Shown: positions 47,841 through 57,514 of the stretch, one piece after another | How the letters are laid out: the number at the start of each line of letters is the position of its first letter | Numbering within the stretch: the stretch's first letter is position 1 | Source: Comamonas testosteroni | GTDB lineage: Bacteria > Pseudomonadota > Gammaproteobacteria > Burkholderiales > Burkholderiaceae_C | Length of the DNA: 64,000 nucleotides | NCBI RefSeq assembly: GCF_000761245.1 | Contig: NZ_AWOR01000050.1 | Coordinates: forward strand, 1-64,000 | Direction: 5' to 3' | Made by a program: the position numbers and the translations under genes | Notes under the pieces: model-generated | What the model was told of the DNA's origin: nothing | The model's database searches: none | What the model saw: the letters and a program-made list of their open reading frames with translations, nothing else

Positions 47841-48839
47841 TCAGGGCTTGAAGCCCGAGCGCTGCACCACCGGCGCCCATTGCGCGCGGTAGGCCTTGAG
47901 CATGCTTTCCGTGTCCTGCGCGCTGCTGACCACGGGCACCAGGTTGGAGGCGGCGAACCTGTGCTGCGTGTCGGCTTCCTTCATCACCTCCTGCACCAGC
48001 TGGGACAGGCGCTGCACCGTGGCCGGCGCCATGCTTTGCGGCGCGAACAAGGTGTTCCAGCCCGTGCCCACCAGATTCACGCCCAGCTCCTTGAGCGTGG
48101 GAATGCCGGGTGCCATGGCGCTGCGGCGCTCGCCCGAGGTGGCCAGCACGCGCAGCTTGCCCGCTTCGTGCTGGGCGATCTGGGTGTCGAAAGTGTCCAC
48201 GGCGATGGGGATCTGTCCGCCCATCAGGTCGGTGAGCAGCGGGCCCGAGCCCTTGTAGCCCACGACCTCGACCGGCACCTTGGCGGTCTCGCCCAGCATC
48301 AGTGCGAAAAAGTGCGGCAGGCTGCCCGTGGCCGGCACGCCGAAATTGGCCTGTTGCGGATTGGCCTTGAGCCAGGCCAGCAGGTGCGGCAGCTCCTTCA
48401 CGGGCACGGCACTGGCCACGGCCAGGCCGAACTCGTAGCGGTTGACCTCGCTGATGGGGCGGAAGTCCTTTTCCGGCTCGTAGCCCGAGTCCGGAAACAC
48501 CAGCGGCGCCACCACCATCACGGCGGGATTGGCCAGCAGCACGGCGGGCTGGGAGGCCGGCGCATTCTTCACGTACTGGGCCGACAGACGGCCGCCTGCA
48601 CCGGGCTTGTTTTCCACGATCACCGGGCTGCCCAGGCGGGCCTGCAGCCGCTCGGCCACGATGCGTGCCACGCGGTCGGTGGCGCCGCCGGGCGGATAGC
48701 CGACCACCAGGCGCAGCGGTGTCTTGTTGGCAAACAGGGCATGGCTCTCCTGGGCCTGCAGCGCGCCGCTGCCCAGCAACCCTGCGCTCAGGCCGAGCCC
48801 CGCCGCGAGCTTGCCGAAGATTCTTCTTTGCATCGTCAT
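47841..48839 (-). CDS. Bug/TctC family tripartite tricarboxylate-type solute-binding protein
   Basis: The 332-residue periplasmic protein has an N-terminal signal (RRIFGKLAAGLGLSAGLL ... ALQAQES) and Bug motifs LRLVVGYPPGGATDRVARI, VENKPGAGG, VEVVGYKGSGPLLTDLMGGQI and LATSGERRS. Such proteins bind carboxylates or other small anions. No TctA/TctB membrane genes are near, which is typical of the many orphan Bug proteins in Burkholderiales. CAGGAGAGAC precedes the ATG. It lies upstream of the sulfatase on the same strand. Confidence 0.93.
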   Translation of the reverse strand: MTMQRRIFGKLAAGLGLSAGLLGSGALQAQESHALFANKTPLRLVVGYPPGGATDRVARIVAERLQARLGSPVIVENKPGAGGRLSAQYVKNAPASQPAVLLANPAVMVVAPLVFPDSGYEPEKDFRPISEVNRYEFGLAVASAVPVKELPHLLAWLKANPQQANFGVPATGSLPHFFALMLGETAKVPVEVVGYKGSGPLLTDLMGGQIPIAVDTFDTQIAQHEAGKLRVLATSGERRSAMAPGIPTLKELGVNLVGTGWNTLFAPQSMAPATVQRLSQLVQEVMKEADTQHRFAASNLVPVVSSAQDTESMLKAYRAQWAPVVQRSGFKP

Positions 48840-48973
48840 GTCTCTCCTGGTCTGTGATCCGCGCCGGTACCGGCTCGCGGATTCACACCATTGCTGATTG
48901 GGAACCGGGCAGTGTAGGTGGGTTCCGGCACCGGCCTGAACCGCTCACATGGCCGGCACCAGGGACTGCGGCC

Positions 48974-49954
48974 TCAATCGGGTTTCAGATTGATCTTGCG
49001 GGCCAGCGCTTCCCATTTGTCCGAGATCTCGCGCACCCTGGCCTGGGCCTGCTCGGGGCTGCTGCCCACCATCTCGATATCCACGGCCTTGACCCGCTCC
49101 TGCTGCTGCGGCGAGCGGATGGCGGCATCCATGGCGGCGAGAAAGCGCTTCTGGATCTCGGCCGGAACGCCCTTGGGGGCGGCCAGCAGCAGCCAGTAGG
49201 TGCCGTCGAAGTCGGGGTAGCCGGACTCGGCAATCGTGGGCAATGCCGGCAGCAGGGGCGAGCGCGTGCGCCCAGTGGTGGCCAGGGCGGTGACCCGGCC
49301 GCTCTGGATCTGGGGCAGCACCGTGGGCGCTGCCAGGAAGCCGCAATCCACCTGGCCGCCCATCAGGTCCTGCATGGCCGGTGCCGGCCCCTTGTAGGGC
49401 ACATGCACCATCTTCACGCCGGTTGCCGACAGCAGCGACTCCATGACCAGATGGCCGGGCGAGCCCGCGCCGCCGGTGGCATAGGTCAGCTCGCGCGACT
49501 TGGCGGCGTCCAGCATGTCCTTGACGGACTTGAAGCCGAGGCCGGGGTTGCAGATCAGGGTCTGCGAGAACCTGGCGGCGGCGTTGAGCACCACGATGGC
49601 ATCGCTGGAGTAGCCGATGTTCTTGTAGATATGCTTGTTGACGGTGAGCACCGGGTCCATGGCCCACAGCCAGGTATAGCCGTCGGCCGGGGCTCGGGCG
49701 ACCTCGGCCGCACCGATATTGCCGTTGGCACCCGCCCGGTTTTCCACGATCACGGCCTGGCCCAGCGCCTTTTGCACGGCCGCTGCCAGCGGGCGCACGG
49801 CGATGTCGGACGGGCCGGCGGGCGGCGTGGGAACGATGATGCGTATGGGCTTGGCGGGCCAGTTGTCGGCAGCTTGGGCTGCCGTAAGCAGCGCGGCGGC
49901 CGCCAGCCCGGCCAGAGCGCTGCGGGCAATACGGGCGATACGGGTGCAAGGCAT
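48974..49954 (-). CDS. Bug/TctC family solute-binding protein
   Basis: The 326-residue periplasmic protein has a signal peptide (ARSALAGLAAAALLTAAQAA) and the Bug pattern IRIIVPTPPAGPSDIAVRP, VENRAGANGNIGA, GGAGSPGHLVMES, VHVPYKGPAPAMQDLMGGQV and LATTGRTRSP. The ATG at 49954, with CTGGAG upstream, is preferred over 49984. A MarR regulator is divergent 92 bases away and a perfect inverted repeat lies between, so this is probably a ligand-induced uptake gene. The partner membrane subunits are absent. Confidence 0.92.
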   Translation of the reverse strand: MPCTRIARIARSALAGLAAAALLTAAQAADNWPAKPIRIIVPTPPAGPSDIAVRPLAAAVQKALGQAVIVENRAGANGNIGAAEVARAPADGYTWLWAMDPVLTVNKHIYKNIGYSSDAIVVLNAAARFSQTLICNPGLGFKSVKDMLDAAKSRELTYATGGAGSPGHLVMESLLSATGVKMVHVPYKGPAPAMQDLMGGQVDCGFLAAPTVLPQIQSGRVTALATTGRTRSPLLPALPTIAESGYPDFDGTYWLLLAAPKGVPAEIQKRFLAAMDAAIRSPQQQERVKAVDIEMVGSSPEQAQARVREISDKWEALARKINLKPD

Positions 49955-50003
49955 GGTGTCTCCAGTCGTTTTCTTTGGAGCCACTGTAAGCAGTGACTCG
50001 ATA

Positions 50004-50018
50004 ATGGATCTAATCCAT
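50004..50018. promoter_or_regulatory. Candidate MarR operator
   Basis: ATGGATCTAATCCAT is a perfect 6-base inverted repeat with a 3-base spacer, located between the divergent marR-type and Bug genes. Size and symmetry fit a MarR dimer site. The binding protein is inferred from position. Confidence 0.55.
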
Positions 50019-50046
50019 CATTCCTAGAGAAAACCCACAAACACCC

Positions 50047-50595
50047 ATGACCAAGGCGCAGCGCCACCCCTGGCGGCAGCCGTCCGAGCTGGACGATCTG
50101 TTCCTCTACCATCTGGCCCGCCTGATGAGCTCGGCCGGAACCATGGTGGTGCGCCTGTGCGAGGGCGGCTTCGGCATCACCCGGCGCGAGTGGCGCATGA
50201 TCGGCCTGTTGGCCACCAAGGGCGCCATGCAGCCGTCCCGGCTCGCAGAGCTGGCGCAGCTCGATCGCACGCGCACCTCGCGCACCATCTCCACGCTGAT
50301 TGCCAAGGGGCTGCTGCACAAGCAGGGCATGGCCGGCGACGGGCGCCAGGCCATGGTGCAGCTGACGGCCGCCGGGCTGGCGCTGCATACCCAGCTGTTT
50401 CCGCAGATACAGGCGATCAACCAGGAGCTGCTCGGCGACGTCAGCGATGCCGAGCTTCAGGTGCTGTCGCAGGTCTTCGAGCGCGTGCGCACCAGGGCGG
50501 CGCTCATGCAGGAGCAGGGCAGCTTTCCCAAGGCCGAGCGCCGTCGTGGCCGTGCCGCGGGCAAACAGCCGCCCCGCGATGACGCCGCCGGCTGA
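50047..50595 (+). CDS. MarR family transcriptional regulator
   Basis: The 182-residue protein has a winged helix-turn-helix: ITRREWRMIGLLATKGAMQ, RLAELAQLDRTRTSRTISTL and the wing GDGRQAMVQLTAAG. N- and C-terminal helices would form the dimer; the last 25 residues are basic and probably disordered (RRRGRAAGKQ). It is divergent from a Bug protein gene that it most likely represses, releasing on ligand binding. It ends 84 bases before the yifB start, with no obvious terminator. Confidence 0.9.
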   Translation: MTKAQRHPWRQPSELDDLFLYHLARLMSSAGTMVVRLCEGGFGITRREWRMIGLLATKGAMQPSRLAELAQLDRTRTSRTISTLIAKGLLHKQGMAGDGRQAMVQLTAAGLALHTQLFPQIQAINQELLGDVSDAELQVLSQVFERVRTRAALMQEQGSFPKAERRRGRAAGKQPPRDDAAG

Positions 50596-50679
50596 CGGCC
50601 TGTGCACACCCCTATTGCCTGTTTGAGCTGCCCGCGCATACGCTAGGCCCTACAGTCCGGCTTGAAGGGGAGGGGCGTG

Positions 50680-52218
50680 ATGGGTCTGGCACTGGTTCAA
50701 AGTCGTGCCCTGCTGGGCTTGCAGGCACCGGCTGTCACGGTGGAGGTCCATCTGGCCAACGGACTGCCTTCGTTCACGCTGGTGGGCCTGGCGGATGTGG
50801 AGGTCAAGGAGGCCCGCGAGCGCGTGCGCGCGGCCATCGTCAATGCGGGGCTGCAGTTCCCGAACAACCAGCGCATCACGGTCAACCTGGCTCCGGCGGA
50901 TCTGCCCAAGGATTCAGGTCGCTTTGACCTGCCGATAGCGCTGGGAATTCTGGCGGCCAGCGGCCAGATCGATGCACAGCGGCTCGCCGACTATGAGTTT
51001 GCAGGAGAGCTGTCCCTGACCGGTGCCCTGCGCCCGGTACGCGGTGCCCTGGCTACGGCGCTGGCCTTGCAGCGTCAGCAGGGCCGCGTGCGCCTGGTGC
51101 TGCCGCCAGACAGTGCGCTGGAGGCCGCTTTTGTGCCGGCTATCGAAGTCTTCGGCGCCGCACATCTGCTGGATGTGGTCAGGCAGTTCATCGCGCATGA
51201 CGCCACCCTGTCGGAGCAGGGCGATGGCGCTGAGGGCTGGCAGCGGGTGCACTCCAGCCCTGCCGAAGCCTCTTTGCCGTCGCTGGATCTGCGCGAGGTG
51301 CGAGGCCAGATGCAGGCCAAGCGCGCGCTTGAAATTGCAGCTGCCGGCGCACATGGTGTGCTGATGATCGGCCCTCCAGGTTCGGGAAAATCCATGCTGG
51401 CCCAGCGCTTTGCCAGCTTGCTGCCGGGCATGACCGATGAGGAGGCGCTCGAAGCCGCAGCCATTGCCAGCCTCAGCGGTCGTTTCACGCCGCAGCTGTG
51501 GCGCCAGCGGCCGTTTGCCGCGCCTCATCACACGGCCAGCTCCATCGCGCTGGTCGGCGGCGGCTCTCCGCCCAGGCCCGGCGAGATCTCCTATGCCCAT
51601 TGCGGGGCGCTTTTCCTTGACGAGCTGCCCGAGTTCGCGCGCAGCGCCCTGGAGGCCCTGCGCGAGCCGCTGGAGACCGGGCGCATCACCATCGTGCGGG
51701 CCGTGCAGAGGGCGGAGTTCCCGGCCCGTTTCCAGCTGGTGGCAGCCATGAACCCCTGCCCCTGCGGCTTCTGGGGCTCGCGCGTGAGGGCCTGCCGCTG
51801 CTCGCCCGACCAGGTGGCACGTTATCAGGCGCGTATCAGCGGCCCCTTGCTGGACCGTATCGATCTGCATGTTGAGGTGGCGGCACTGTCGCCCGAGGAG
51901 CTGCTGGCAGCGCCCGAAGGGGAGAGCAGCGCTGCCGTGCAGCAACGCGTGAGTGCGGCCAGAGACAAGGCCTTGCAGCGCCAGGGCCTGCCCAATCATC
52001 AGTTGCAGGGGGTGCAGCTCGACACGCATCTGCAGCTGGAGCCCGAGACGCTGGCCTTTGCGCACAAGGCTGCAGCGCGCCTTGGCTGGTCGGCGCGCGG
52101 CACGCACCGGGCCCTGAAGGTGGCGCGAACCATTGCCGATCTGGCGGACTCGGATGCCATCACGCAAACCCATCTGGCCGAGGCATTGCAATACCGCCGT
52201 GCGCTGATGCAGCCGTGA
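50680..52218 (+). CDS. yifB: YifB/ComM family Mg-chelatase-like AAA+ ATPase
   Basis: The 512-residue protein has an N-terminal Lon-protease-like domain (LANGLPSFTLVGLADVEVKE, APADLPKDSGRFDLPIALGI), an AAA+ core with Walker A GPPGSGKS (residues 231-238) and LFLDELPEF as Walker B, a cysteine-rich NPCPCGFWGS/CRCSPDQ zinc-like segment, and a C-terminal helical domain. ComM helicases extend branch migration during natural transformation. The ATG at 50680 follows AAGGGGAGGGG; the in-frame start at 50662 is weaker. It stands alone here. Confidence 0.93.
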   Translation: MGLALVQSRALLGLQAPAVTVEVHLANGLPSFTLVGLADVEVKEARERVRAAIVNAGLQFPNNQRITVNLAPADLPKDSGRFDLPIALGILAASGQIDAQRLADYEFAGELSLTGALRPVRGALATALALQRQQGRVRLVLPPDSALEAAFVPAIEVFGAAHLLDVVRQFIAHDATLSEQGDGAEGWQRVHSSPAEASLPSLDLREVRGQMQAKRALEIAAAGAHGVLMIGPPGSGKSMLAQRFASLLPGMTDEEALEAAAIASLSGRFTPQLWRQRPFAAPHHTASSIALVGGGSPPRPGEISYAHCGALFLDELPEFARSALEALREPLETGRITIVRAVQRAEFPARFQLVAAMNPCPCGFWGSRVRACRCSPDQVARYQARISGPLLDRIDLHVEVAALSPEELLAAPEGESSAAVQQRVSAARDKALQRQGLPNHQLQGVQLDTHLQLEPETLAFAHKAAARLGWSARGTHRALKVARTIADLADSDAITQTHLAEALQYRRALMQP

Positions 52219-52231
52219 TGGCCTGCCGCTG

Positions 52232-53161
52232 TCAGGCGGCAAGAGCCAGCGCCACGGGCTGCGCCTGTGTGGCCTGCGGATGGACACCCAGTACCTGCGC
52301 AAATGCATGCAGTGCCGGCGACCAGCCTTGCACGGCAGCAGTCACAAAACAGGTGTCGACAAAGGCCAGCTCCTGCCCGCTCTTGCCGGGCAGAGTCATC
52401 CAGTGCACGCCAAAGCGCTGCTGCTGGGCTTCGACCAGCGAGCGCGACAGCAGCGCATAGCCCATGCCGGCGGCCACGCAGCCGAGGATGGTGTCCAGCA
52501 TGCCCAGCTCCATGATGCGCACTGCCGTCACACCCATGGAGGCCATCAGCAGCTCGATCCGCTGGCGATAGCTGCATCCCTGGCGAAAGGCCAGAAACAC
52601 GGCACTGCTGAACTCTGCGGCGGTGGGAAACCGCGCCAGCGGCTGTCCGCTGACCAGCACCAGCTCTTCACGAAATACCGGCCAGGATTGCAGCTCGTTT
52701 TGAGGTGCGGCACCGTTGATGAAGGCGCAGTCGATGCGACCGGCGGCCAGCTCCATCAGCAATGCGGCGCTGGGCTGGGCGTCCAGTTCCAGGTCGATGT
52801 CCGGATGCCGCCTGCGCAACTCGGCCAGCAGTGGCGGCAGACGCAGTGCGGCCGTGGTTTCCATCGAGCCTATGCGCAAGGCGCCCTTGACCTGGCCGGC
52901 TGCAAACTGCCGGGCTTGCAGCATGGCCAGCACCTGGTCATGCGACTGCAGCATCTGCCGCGCAGACTCCAGCAGCGTGCGTCCGGCCGGAGTGGGAAAG
53001 ACCGGGTTGGCCCGCATCAGCAACTGCACGCCTGCTTCGTCCTCGAGCTTTTTGATATGGGCCGTGACATTGGATTGCACGGTGTGCAGAAGCTGGGCTG
53101 CGGCACCAAAGCTGCCGCTTTCGCAGACGGCTTCGAACATGCGCAGGGATTTGAGTTGCAT
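52232..53161 (-). CDS. LysR family transcriptional regulator
   Basis: The 309-residue protein has the LysR helix-turn-helix at the start (MQLKSLRMFEAVCESGSFGA, AAQLLHTVQSNVTAHIKKLE) and a two-lobed effector domain (LRIGSMETTAALRLPPLLAEL, GCVAAGMGYALLSRSL). The ATG at 53161 has GGAG six bases upstream; a TTG four codons earlier is less likely. It is divergent from a YbfB-type MFS gene across about 110 bases, in the style of a regulator with its transporter target. The C-terminus is Ala-rich. Confidence 0.92.
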   Translation of the reverse strand: MQLKSLRMFEAVCESGSFGAAAQLLHTVQSNVTAHIKKLEDEAGVQLLMRANPVFPTPAGRTLLESARQMLQSHDQVLAMLQARQFAAGQVKGALRIGSMETTAALRLPPLLAELRRRHPDIDLELDAQPSAALLMELAAGRIDCAFINGAAPQNELQSWPVFREELVLVSGQPLARFPTAAEFSSAVFLAFRQGCSYRQRIELLMASMGVTAVRIMELGMLDTILGCVAAGMGYALLSRSLVEAQQQRFGVHWMTLPGKSGQELAFVDTCFVTAAVQGWSPALHAFAQVLGVHPQATQAQPVALALAA

Positions 53162-53271
53162 ATGCGGCTCCAATATCTTGAATTGAGATGCAAGTCATCA
53201 TTTTGAATCATTGGACATGATCGAGTCGCAGCGTTTAGGCTTGATGCCAATTTCCCTCCGGAACCCGAGCT

Positions 53272-54453
53272 GTGATCGAGCGCAAAGAACTTCCCCTGCT
53301 GTTGACCGGCTTCATGGCCACCTTGAGCGGCGTCGGCCTGGCTCGCTTCGCCTATACGGCGCTGATGCCGCAGATGGTGCATGCGGGCTGGTTCAGCGGC
53401 GAGCAGGTGGCCTATCTGGGAGCCGCCAATCTGCTCGGCTATCTGATCGGCGCCCTGGTCGCCGCGCCGCTGGCCGAGCGTCTGGGCGCGCTGCGCGTGC
53501 TGGTGATCTGCTGGGTGGCGGTGATGCTCAGCTTTGCAGGCTGCAGCCTGCCCCAGCCCATGGCGCTGTTCTTTGTCTGGCGACTGATCTCGGGCATTGC
53601 CGGTGCCGCGCTGATGGTGCTGGGCCCGTCGGTGGCCATGGCTGCAGCCGCGCCGCAGCGCCGTGCCACGCTGGGCCCGCTGATGTTCTGCGGCATTGGC
53701 GTGGGTGCCTTGCTGGCCGCCACGCTGGTGCCCATGTTTGCGCGCAGCAGCCTGAGCGCCGTCTGGTGGGCGTTGACGGCGCTATGTGCGCTGGCGCTTT
53801 ACAGCGGCTGGCATGCTGCGCGCCAGATCCAGCTGCATGCACCTGTGGCGATCCAGCCCACGGCGACGGCCGCCACTTCCGGTGCAACGCCATGGAGCCT
53901 GGCGGTGATCCTGGTGCTGGTCGCCTATGCCTGCGACGCCTTCGGCTTTGTGCCGCACACCGTGTTCTGGGTGGACTACCTGGACCGCGAGCTGCAGCTG
54001 GGCGGCGCCTATGCTTCGACGCAATGGGCATTTTTCGGGCTTGGCGCGATGGTCGGGCCGCTGTGTGCGGCCTACTGCGCTACGCGCTGGGGCTGGTGGG
54101 GCACGACCACGGGCGCCTACGCCCTCAAGGCCGTGGCCATCGGCCTGCCGCTGGTCTGGGTCGGCTTCGGCGGCCATGCACTGTCGGGCTTTGTGGTGGG
54201 AGCGCTGTCGCCGGGCATGGCAGCCATTACCTCGGGCTATCTGATGCAGCTCATTGGCCCCGGCCAGCACAAGAAGATGTGGGGCTACGCCACGGCGGCG
54301 TTTGCGCTGCTGCAGGCCAGCTCCGGCTATCTGATGGCATTCGTCTACGCCAGCAGCGGCAGCTATCGTCAGCTGTTCGTGCTGGGCTGCGCGGCGCTGG
54401 GCCTGGGGGCGCTGCTGGTGGCCTCAAGCCGCCTGGCCCGCACCGCGCAATGA
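53272..54453 (+). CDS. YbfB/YjiJ family MFS transporter
   Basis: The 393-residue inner-membrane protein opens with LLTGFMATLSGVGLARFAYT, the characteristic start of the YbfB/YjiJ MFS group, and has about twelve helices with MFCGIGVGALLAATLVP and GYLMQLIGPGQHKKMWGYATA. It uses a GTG start with a weak GGAA site. The divergent LysR gene and the nitronate monooxygenase 33 bases downstream suggest a small uptake/degradation unit, perhaps for a nitro compound; that is speculative. Confidence 0.85.
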   Translation: MIERKELPLLLTGFMATLSGVGLARFAYTALMPQMVHAGWFSGEQVAYLGAANLLGYLIGALVAAPLAERLGALRVLVICWVAVMLSFAGCSLPQPMALFFVWRLISGIAGAALMVLGPSVAMAAAAPQRRATLGPLMFCGIGVGALLAATLVPMFARSSLSAVWWALTALCALALYSGWHAARQIQLHAPVAIQPTATAATSGATPWSLAVILVLVAYACDAFGFVPHTVFWVDYLDRELQLGGAYASTQWAFFGLGAMVGPLCAAYCATRWGWWGTTTGAYALKAVAIGLPLVWVGFGGHALSGFVVGALSPGMAAITSGYLMQLIGPGQHKKMWGYATAAFALLQASSGYLMAFVYASSGSYRQLFVLGCAALGLGALLVASSRLARTAQ

Positions 54454-54486
54454 TCAAAATCGAGATGTGAAACCGGGAGACGCGCG

Positions 54487-55554
54487 ATGAGCAAACTACC
54501 TTCATGGATGACAGGCCTGGGTCTGCAGCATCCCATCATTCAGGCCCCGATGGCCGGGACATCGACCCCGCAGCTGGCGGCTGCCGTGAGCAATGCATCG
54601 GCCCTGGGATCGGTCGGCATAGGCGCCTATGGCCTTGAGCAGGCGCGCCAGCACATCGAGCAGACGCGCGCGCTGACCGAGCGCCCCTTCAACGTCAACC
54701 TCTTCTGTCACCGTGCGCCGGCAGCAGATGCAGAGCGTGAAGCACAGTGGCTGCGCTATCTGGCGCCGGAGTTCGAGCGCTACGGCGCGTCCGCGCCGCC
54801 CGGCCTGCGCTGCATCTACGAGTCCGCACTGGGAAATGTGCGGTTGCAGGCCATGCTGCTGGAGCTGCGTCCCGCCGTGGTGAGCTTTCATTTCGGCCTG
54901 CCGGAGCAGGGCTTTGTCGATGCCTTGCGCGCTGCCGGAACCACCACGCTGGCCTGCGCCACCAGTCTCGACGAGGCGCGCCAGATCGAGCAGGCCGGGG
55001 TGGATGTGATCGTGGCCCAGGGCATGGAGGCGGGCGGACATCGCGGCGCTTTCGTGCCAGAGCAGGACACGCTGATGGGGACATTGGCGCTGGTGCGGCT
55101 GCTGGCGCGCGAGTCCCGCCTGCCCGTGGTCGCCGCAGGCGGCATCATGGACGGCGCGGGCATTGCCGCTGCACTGCAGCTCGGAGCCTGTGCCGTGCAG
55201 ATGGGTACGGCCTTCATCCTCTGCCCCGAATCTGCAGCCAGCCAGGCCTACCGCGCCGAGCTGCAAAGCGACAGCGCGCAGCACACGGCCATCACCGCCG
55301 CCATTTCCGGGCGTCCTGCGCGCGGCATGTTCAACCGTCTGCACCAGCTGGGACGAGACTATGCGGGAGCACTGCCCGCCTACCCCATGGTGTATGACGC
55401 GGGCAAGGCGCTGCACCAGGCCGCCAGCGCGCAAGGCAGCAGCGACTATGCCGCGCACTGGGCCGGCCAGGGCGCACCGCTGGCTCGCGCCATGCCTGCC
55501 GCCGAGCTCGTGCGTACGCTGGCGCAGGAGCTGGAGCAGGCGGAGCACGCCTGA
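54487..55554 (+). CDS. Nitronate monooxygenase (2-nitropropane dioxygenase family)
   Basis: The 355-residue FMN TIM-barrel protein has [55 protein letters not shown] with the conserved histidine, [21 protein letters not shown] and [10 protein letters not shown]. The GGHRG motif and IIQAPM start fit class I nitronate monooxygenases, which oxidise propionate-3-nitronate-type toxins. GGGAGAC precedes the ATG. Co-directional with the MFS gene and followed by a hairpin-type repeat. Confidence 0.9.
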   Translation: MSKLPSWMTGLGLQHPIIQAPMAGTSTPQLAAAVSNASALGSVGIGAYGLEQARQHIEQTRALTERPFNVNLFCHRAPAADAEREAQWLRYLAPEFERYGASAPPGLRCIYESALGNVRLQAMLLELRPAVVSFHFGLPEQGFVDALRAAGTTTLACATSLDEARQIEQAGVDVIVAQGMEAGGHRGAFVPEQDTLMGTLALVRLLARESRLPVVAAGGIMDGAGIAAALQLGACAVQMGTAFILCPESAASQAYRAELQSDSAQHTAITAAISGRPARGMFNRLHQLGRDYAGALPAYPMVYDAGKALHQAASAQGSSDYAAHWAGQGAPLARAMPAAELVRTLAQELEQAEHA

Positions 55555-55596
55555 GCGGGCTTGAGCGGATATGTGGCGAGTCTGGAGCCATCATCT

Positions 55597-55685
55597 GATT
55601 TGATAGCTGCCATCGCTTGTAATGCATCAGATCTGGGTTGTTTGTGCCAAGATTTGAATACTGGATTGCGATGACTACTATGGTT
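55597..55685. repeat. Intergenic repeat element, diverged copy
   Basis: GATAGCTGCCATCGCTTGTA (from 55601) matches the left arm of the hairpin family (AGCTGCTATCGCTTG at 47756). The right arm near 55665-55685 (TGCGATGACTACTATGG, TTAGCTGC) is only partly complementary. It separates two convergent genes and could stop both. Confidence 0.5.
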
Positions 55686-57494
55686 TTAGCTGCTGCAGCG
55701 AACGACCGATGCATCCTTTGACGCGAACAGACGTTGCACCGCATCGGCGCGCCGCGCCAGCACCGCGCGCTGGTTGACGTAGCCCTTGTCGGTGATCTCT
55801 CCGGCCTCCGCATCCGGCGGATCGGCCAGCACCAGCGCGCAGCCGGGGCTTTGCGAGCTGCCCGCGCCTGCGTCGCGCTGCTCGTGCATCACGCGGCGCA
55901 GTGCCTGTGCCAGGGTTTCGGGGGCGGCAGCGCCTGCGGGCGTGGCAAACACCAGCAGACCCAGCTCGTCGCGGTCGTGGCCTGCGATGACGATGTCCTG
56001 CACCCATGGCGCCAGGCGCGACACCAGCTCCACGCGCAGCGTTCCCACCGAGACCCAGGTGCCGCTGGAGAGCTTGAAGTCCTCGGCGACCCTGCCGTTG
56101 AAGATGACGCCGCGCTCGGGTCGCTGCTCGTCGACCATGAAGCCAGCGTCGCCTATGCGGTAGTAGCCCTGCTCGTCGAAGGCAGCGGCCGTTTCGCGCG
56201 GTGCATCTCGGTAGCCGGGAAACACCGACACGCCTTTGACGCGCATTTCCTGCTTGTTGCCATTGGGCACGAACTTGAGCTCCAGCCCGGGCAGCGGCGC
56301 ACCTATGCAGCCTGCGCCGTCGAGCTGCCAGTGGGCCGAGGTGATCGCGGGCGAGGTCTCGGTGCAGCCCCAGGACGTGGTCAGCCACAGGGGGCGGCCC
56401 GGGCGCACGCGCTGGGCCACCGCCTCCAGCCGCTTCCAGGTCGCAGGGGCCAGCGCCGCAGCTGCGTAGAAGGCCAGGCGAAGGCGCGAGAGCATGTCCG
56501 CTGCCAGCGTGTCGTCGGCCTCCATCAGCGGCAAAATCATCTCGAAGCCGCGCGGCACGTTGAACCACAGGGTGGGGCGGACGTCACGCAGATTGCGCAC
56601 CGTCTTCTCGATCAGACCCGGTGCGGGCCGGCCTTCGTCGATGTAGAGCGTGCCGCCGTGCGCCAGCACCAGATGCAGGTTGTGGTTGCCGCCGAAGGTG
56701 TGGCTCCAGGGAAGCCAGTCCACCAGCACGGGCTTTTCCTGCTCCAGGAAGCGCCAGGTCTGCGCCATTTGCTGCTGGTTGGCGCACAGCATGCGGTGCG
56801 TGTTGATGACCACCTTGGGCGTGCCTGTGGAGCCCGAGGTCAGCAGGTATTTGGCATGCGTGTCGGGCGTGATGGCCTCATAGGCGGTGCGCACGGCAGC
56901 CGTCTCGGGTCTGGCCATGAGGGCCTCGAAGTCCAGCCCGCCAGGCCAGTGCTGTGCATGCGCGCTGAAGACGCAGGGCGCGCGGGTTTCGCAGGCCGCC
57001 AGCGCCGGTCCGTACAGGCGCGCGTCCGATGCGTAGATCAGCGCAGGCTGCAGTGCCAGGAGCATCTGGCGCAGCCGCCCGAAGTCGCGCGCCGTGCGCG
57101 AGTAGGCACTGGACAGCGAGCAGGCTGCCCGGCCCACATGCATGGCGGCCAGCATCATCACCGCGTGATCGATGGCGTTGTCCGACAGGATGACCACAGG
57201 GCCGGGGGGCAGATCCAGGTCCAGCAGTCCCTGGGCCGTGCGTCCCACGACCTTGCGCAGCTCGCCCCAGCTCAGCATGCGCCAGCCGCTGCCGTCGGGT
57301 GTGCGCTCGGCCAGGGCCGGCGCCTCGGGTGTCTCGCACGCCCAGCGCTCTATCCATTCGCCCACGCAACGTGCATAGGGCCTGAGCGCCACGGGCGATC
57401 GCAGCACGAAGCTGCCGTCGTCGAAATCGATGCGCAGGCTGCGCGGCGGGGCGACCTGCTGCGGGTCGGACAGGAAGTCTATGGCTTCTTGCAT
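55686..57494 (-). CDS. Feruloyl-CoA synthase-like AMP-forming acyl-CoA ligase
   Basis: The 602-residue adenylate-forming enzyme has the ATP loop YLLTSGSTGTPKVVINTHR (about 216-234), TTSWGCTETSPA, YRIGDAGFM and FNGRVAEDFKLSSGTWV. The C-terminal EITDKGYVNQRAVL is typical of the feruloyl-CoA synthase branch, which activates hydroxycinnamates and some other aryl or branched acids. It is last in a four-gene operon with a beta-keto-acid cleavage enzyme and a carnitine-dehydrogenase-like enzyme, 20 bases after the latter. No feruloyl-CoA hydratase/lyase or vanillin dehydrogenase is present, so ferulate is doubtful as the true substrate. GAAGGAGC precedes the ATG at 57494. Confidence 0.88.
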   Translation of the reverse strand: MQEAIDFLSDPQQVAPPRSLRIDFDDGSFVLRSPVALRPYARCVGEWIERWACETPEAPALAERTPDGSGWRMLSWGELRKVVGRTAQGLLDLDLPPGPVVILSDNAIDHAVMMLAAMHVGRAACSLSSAYSRTARDFGRLRQMLLALQPALIYASDARLYGPALAACETRAPCVFSAHAQHWPGGLDFEALMARPETAAVRTAYEAITPDTHAKYLLTSGSTGTPKVVINTHRMLCANQQQMAQTWRFLEQEKPVLVDWLPWSHTFGGNHNLHLVLAHGGTLYIDEGRPAPGLIEKTVRNLRDVRPTLWFNVPRGFEMILPLMEADDTLAADMLSRLRLAFYAAAALAPATWKRLEAVAQRVRPGRPLWLTTSWGCTETSPAITSAHWQLDGAGCIGAPLPGLELKFVPNGNKQEMRVKGVSVFPGYRDAPRETAAAFDEQGYYRIGDAGFMVDEQRPERGVIFNGRVAEDFKLSSGTWVSVGTLRVELVSRLAPWVQDIVIAGHDRDELGLLVFATPAGAAAPETLAQALRRVMHEQRDAGAGSSQSPGCALVLADPPDAEAGEITDKGYVNQRAVLARRADAVQRLFASKDASVVRCSS

Positions 57495-57514
57495 GCATGC
57501 TCCTTCATGTGGGC

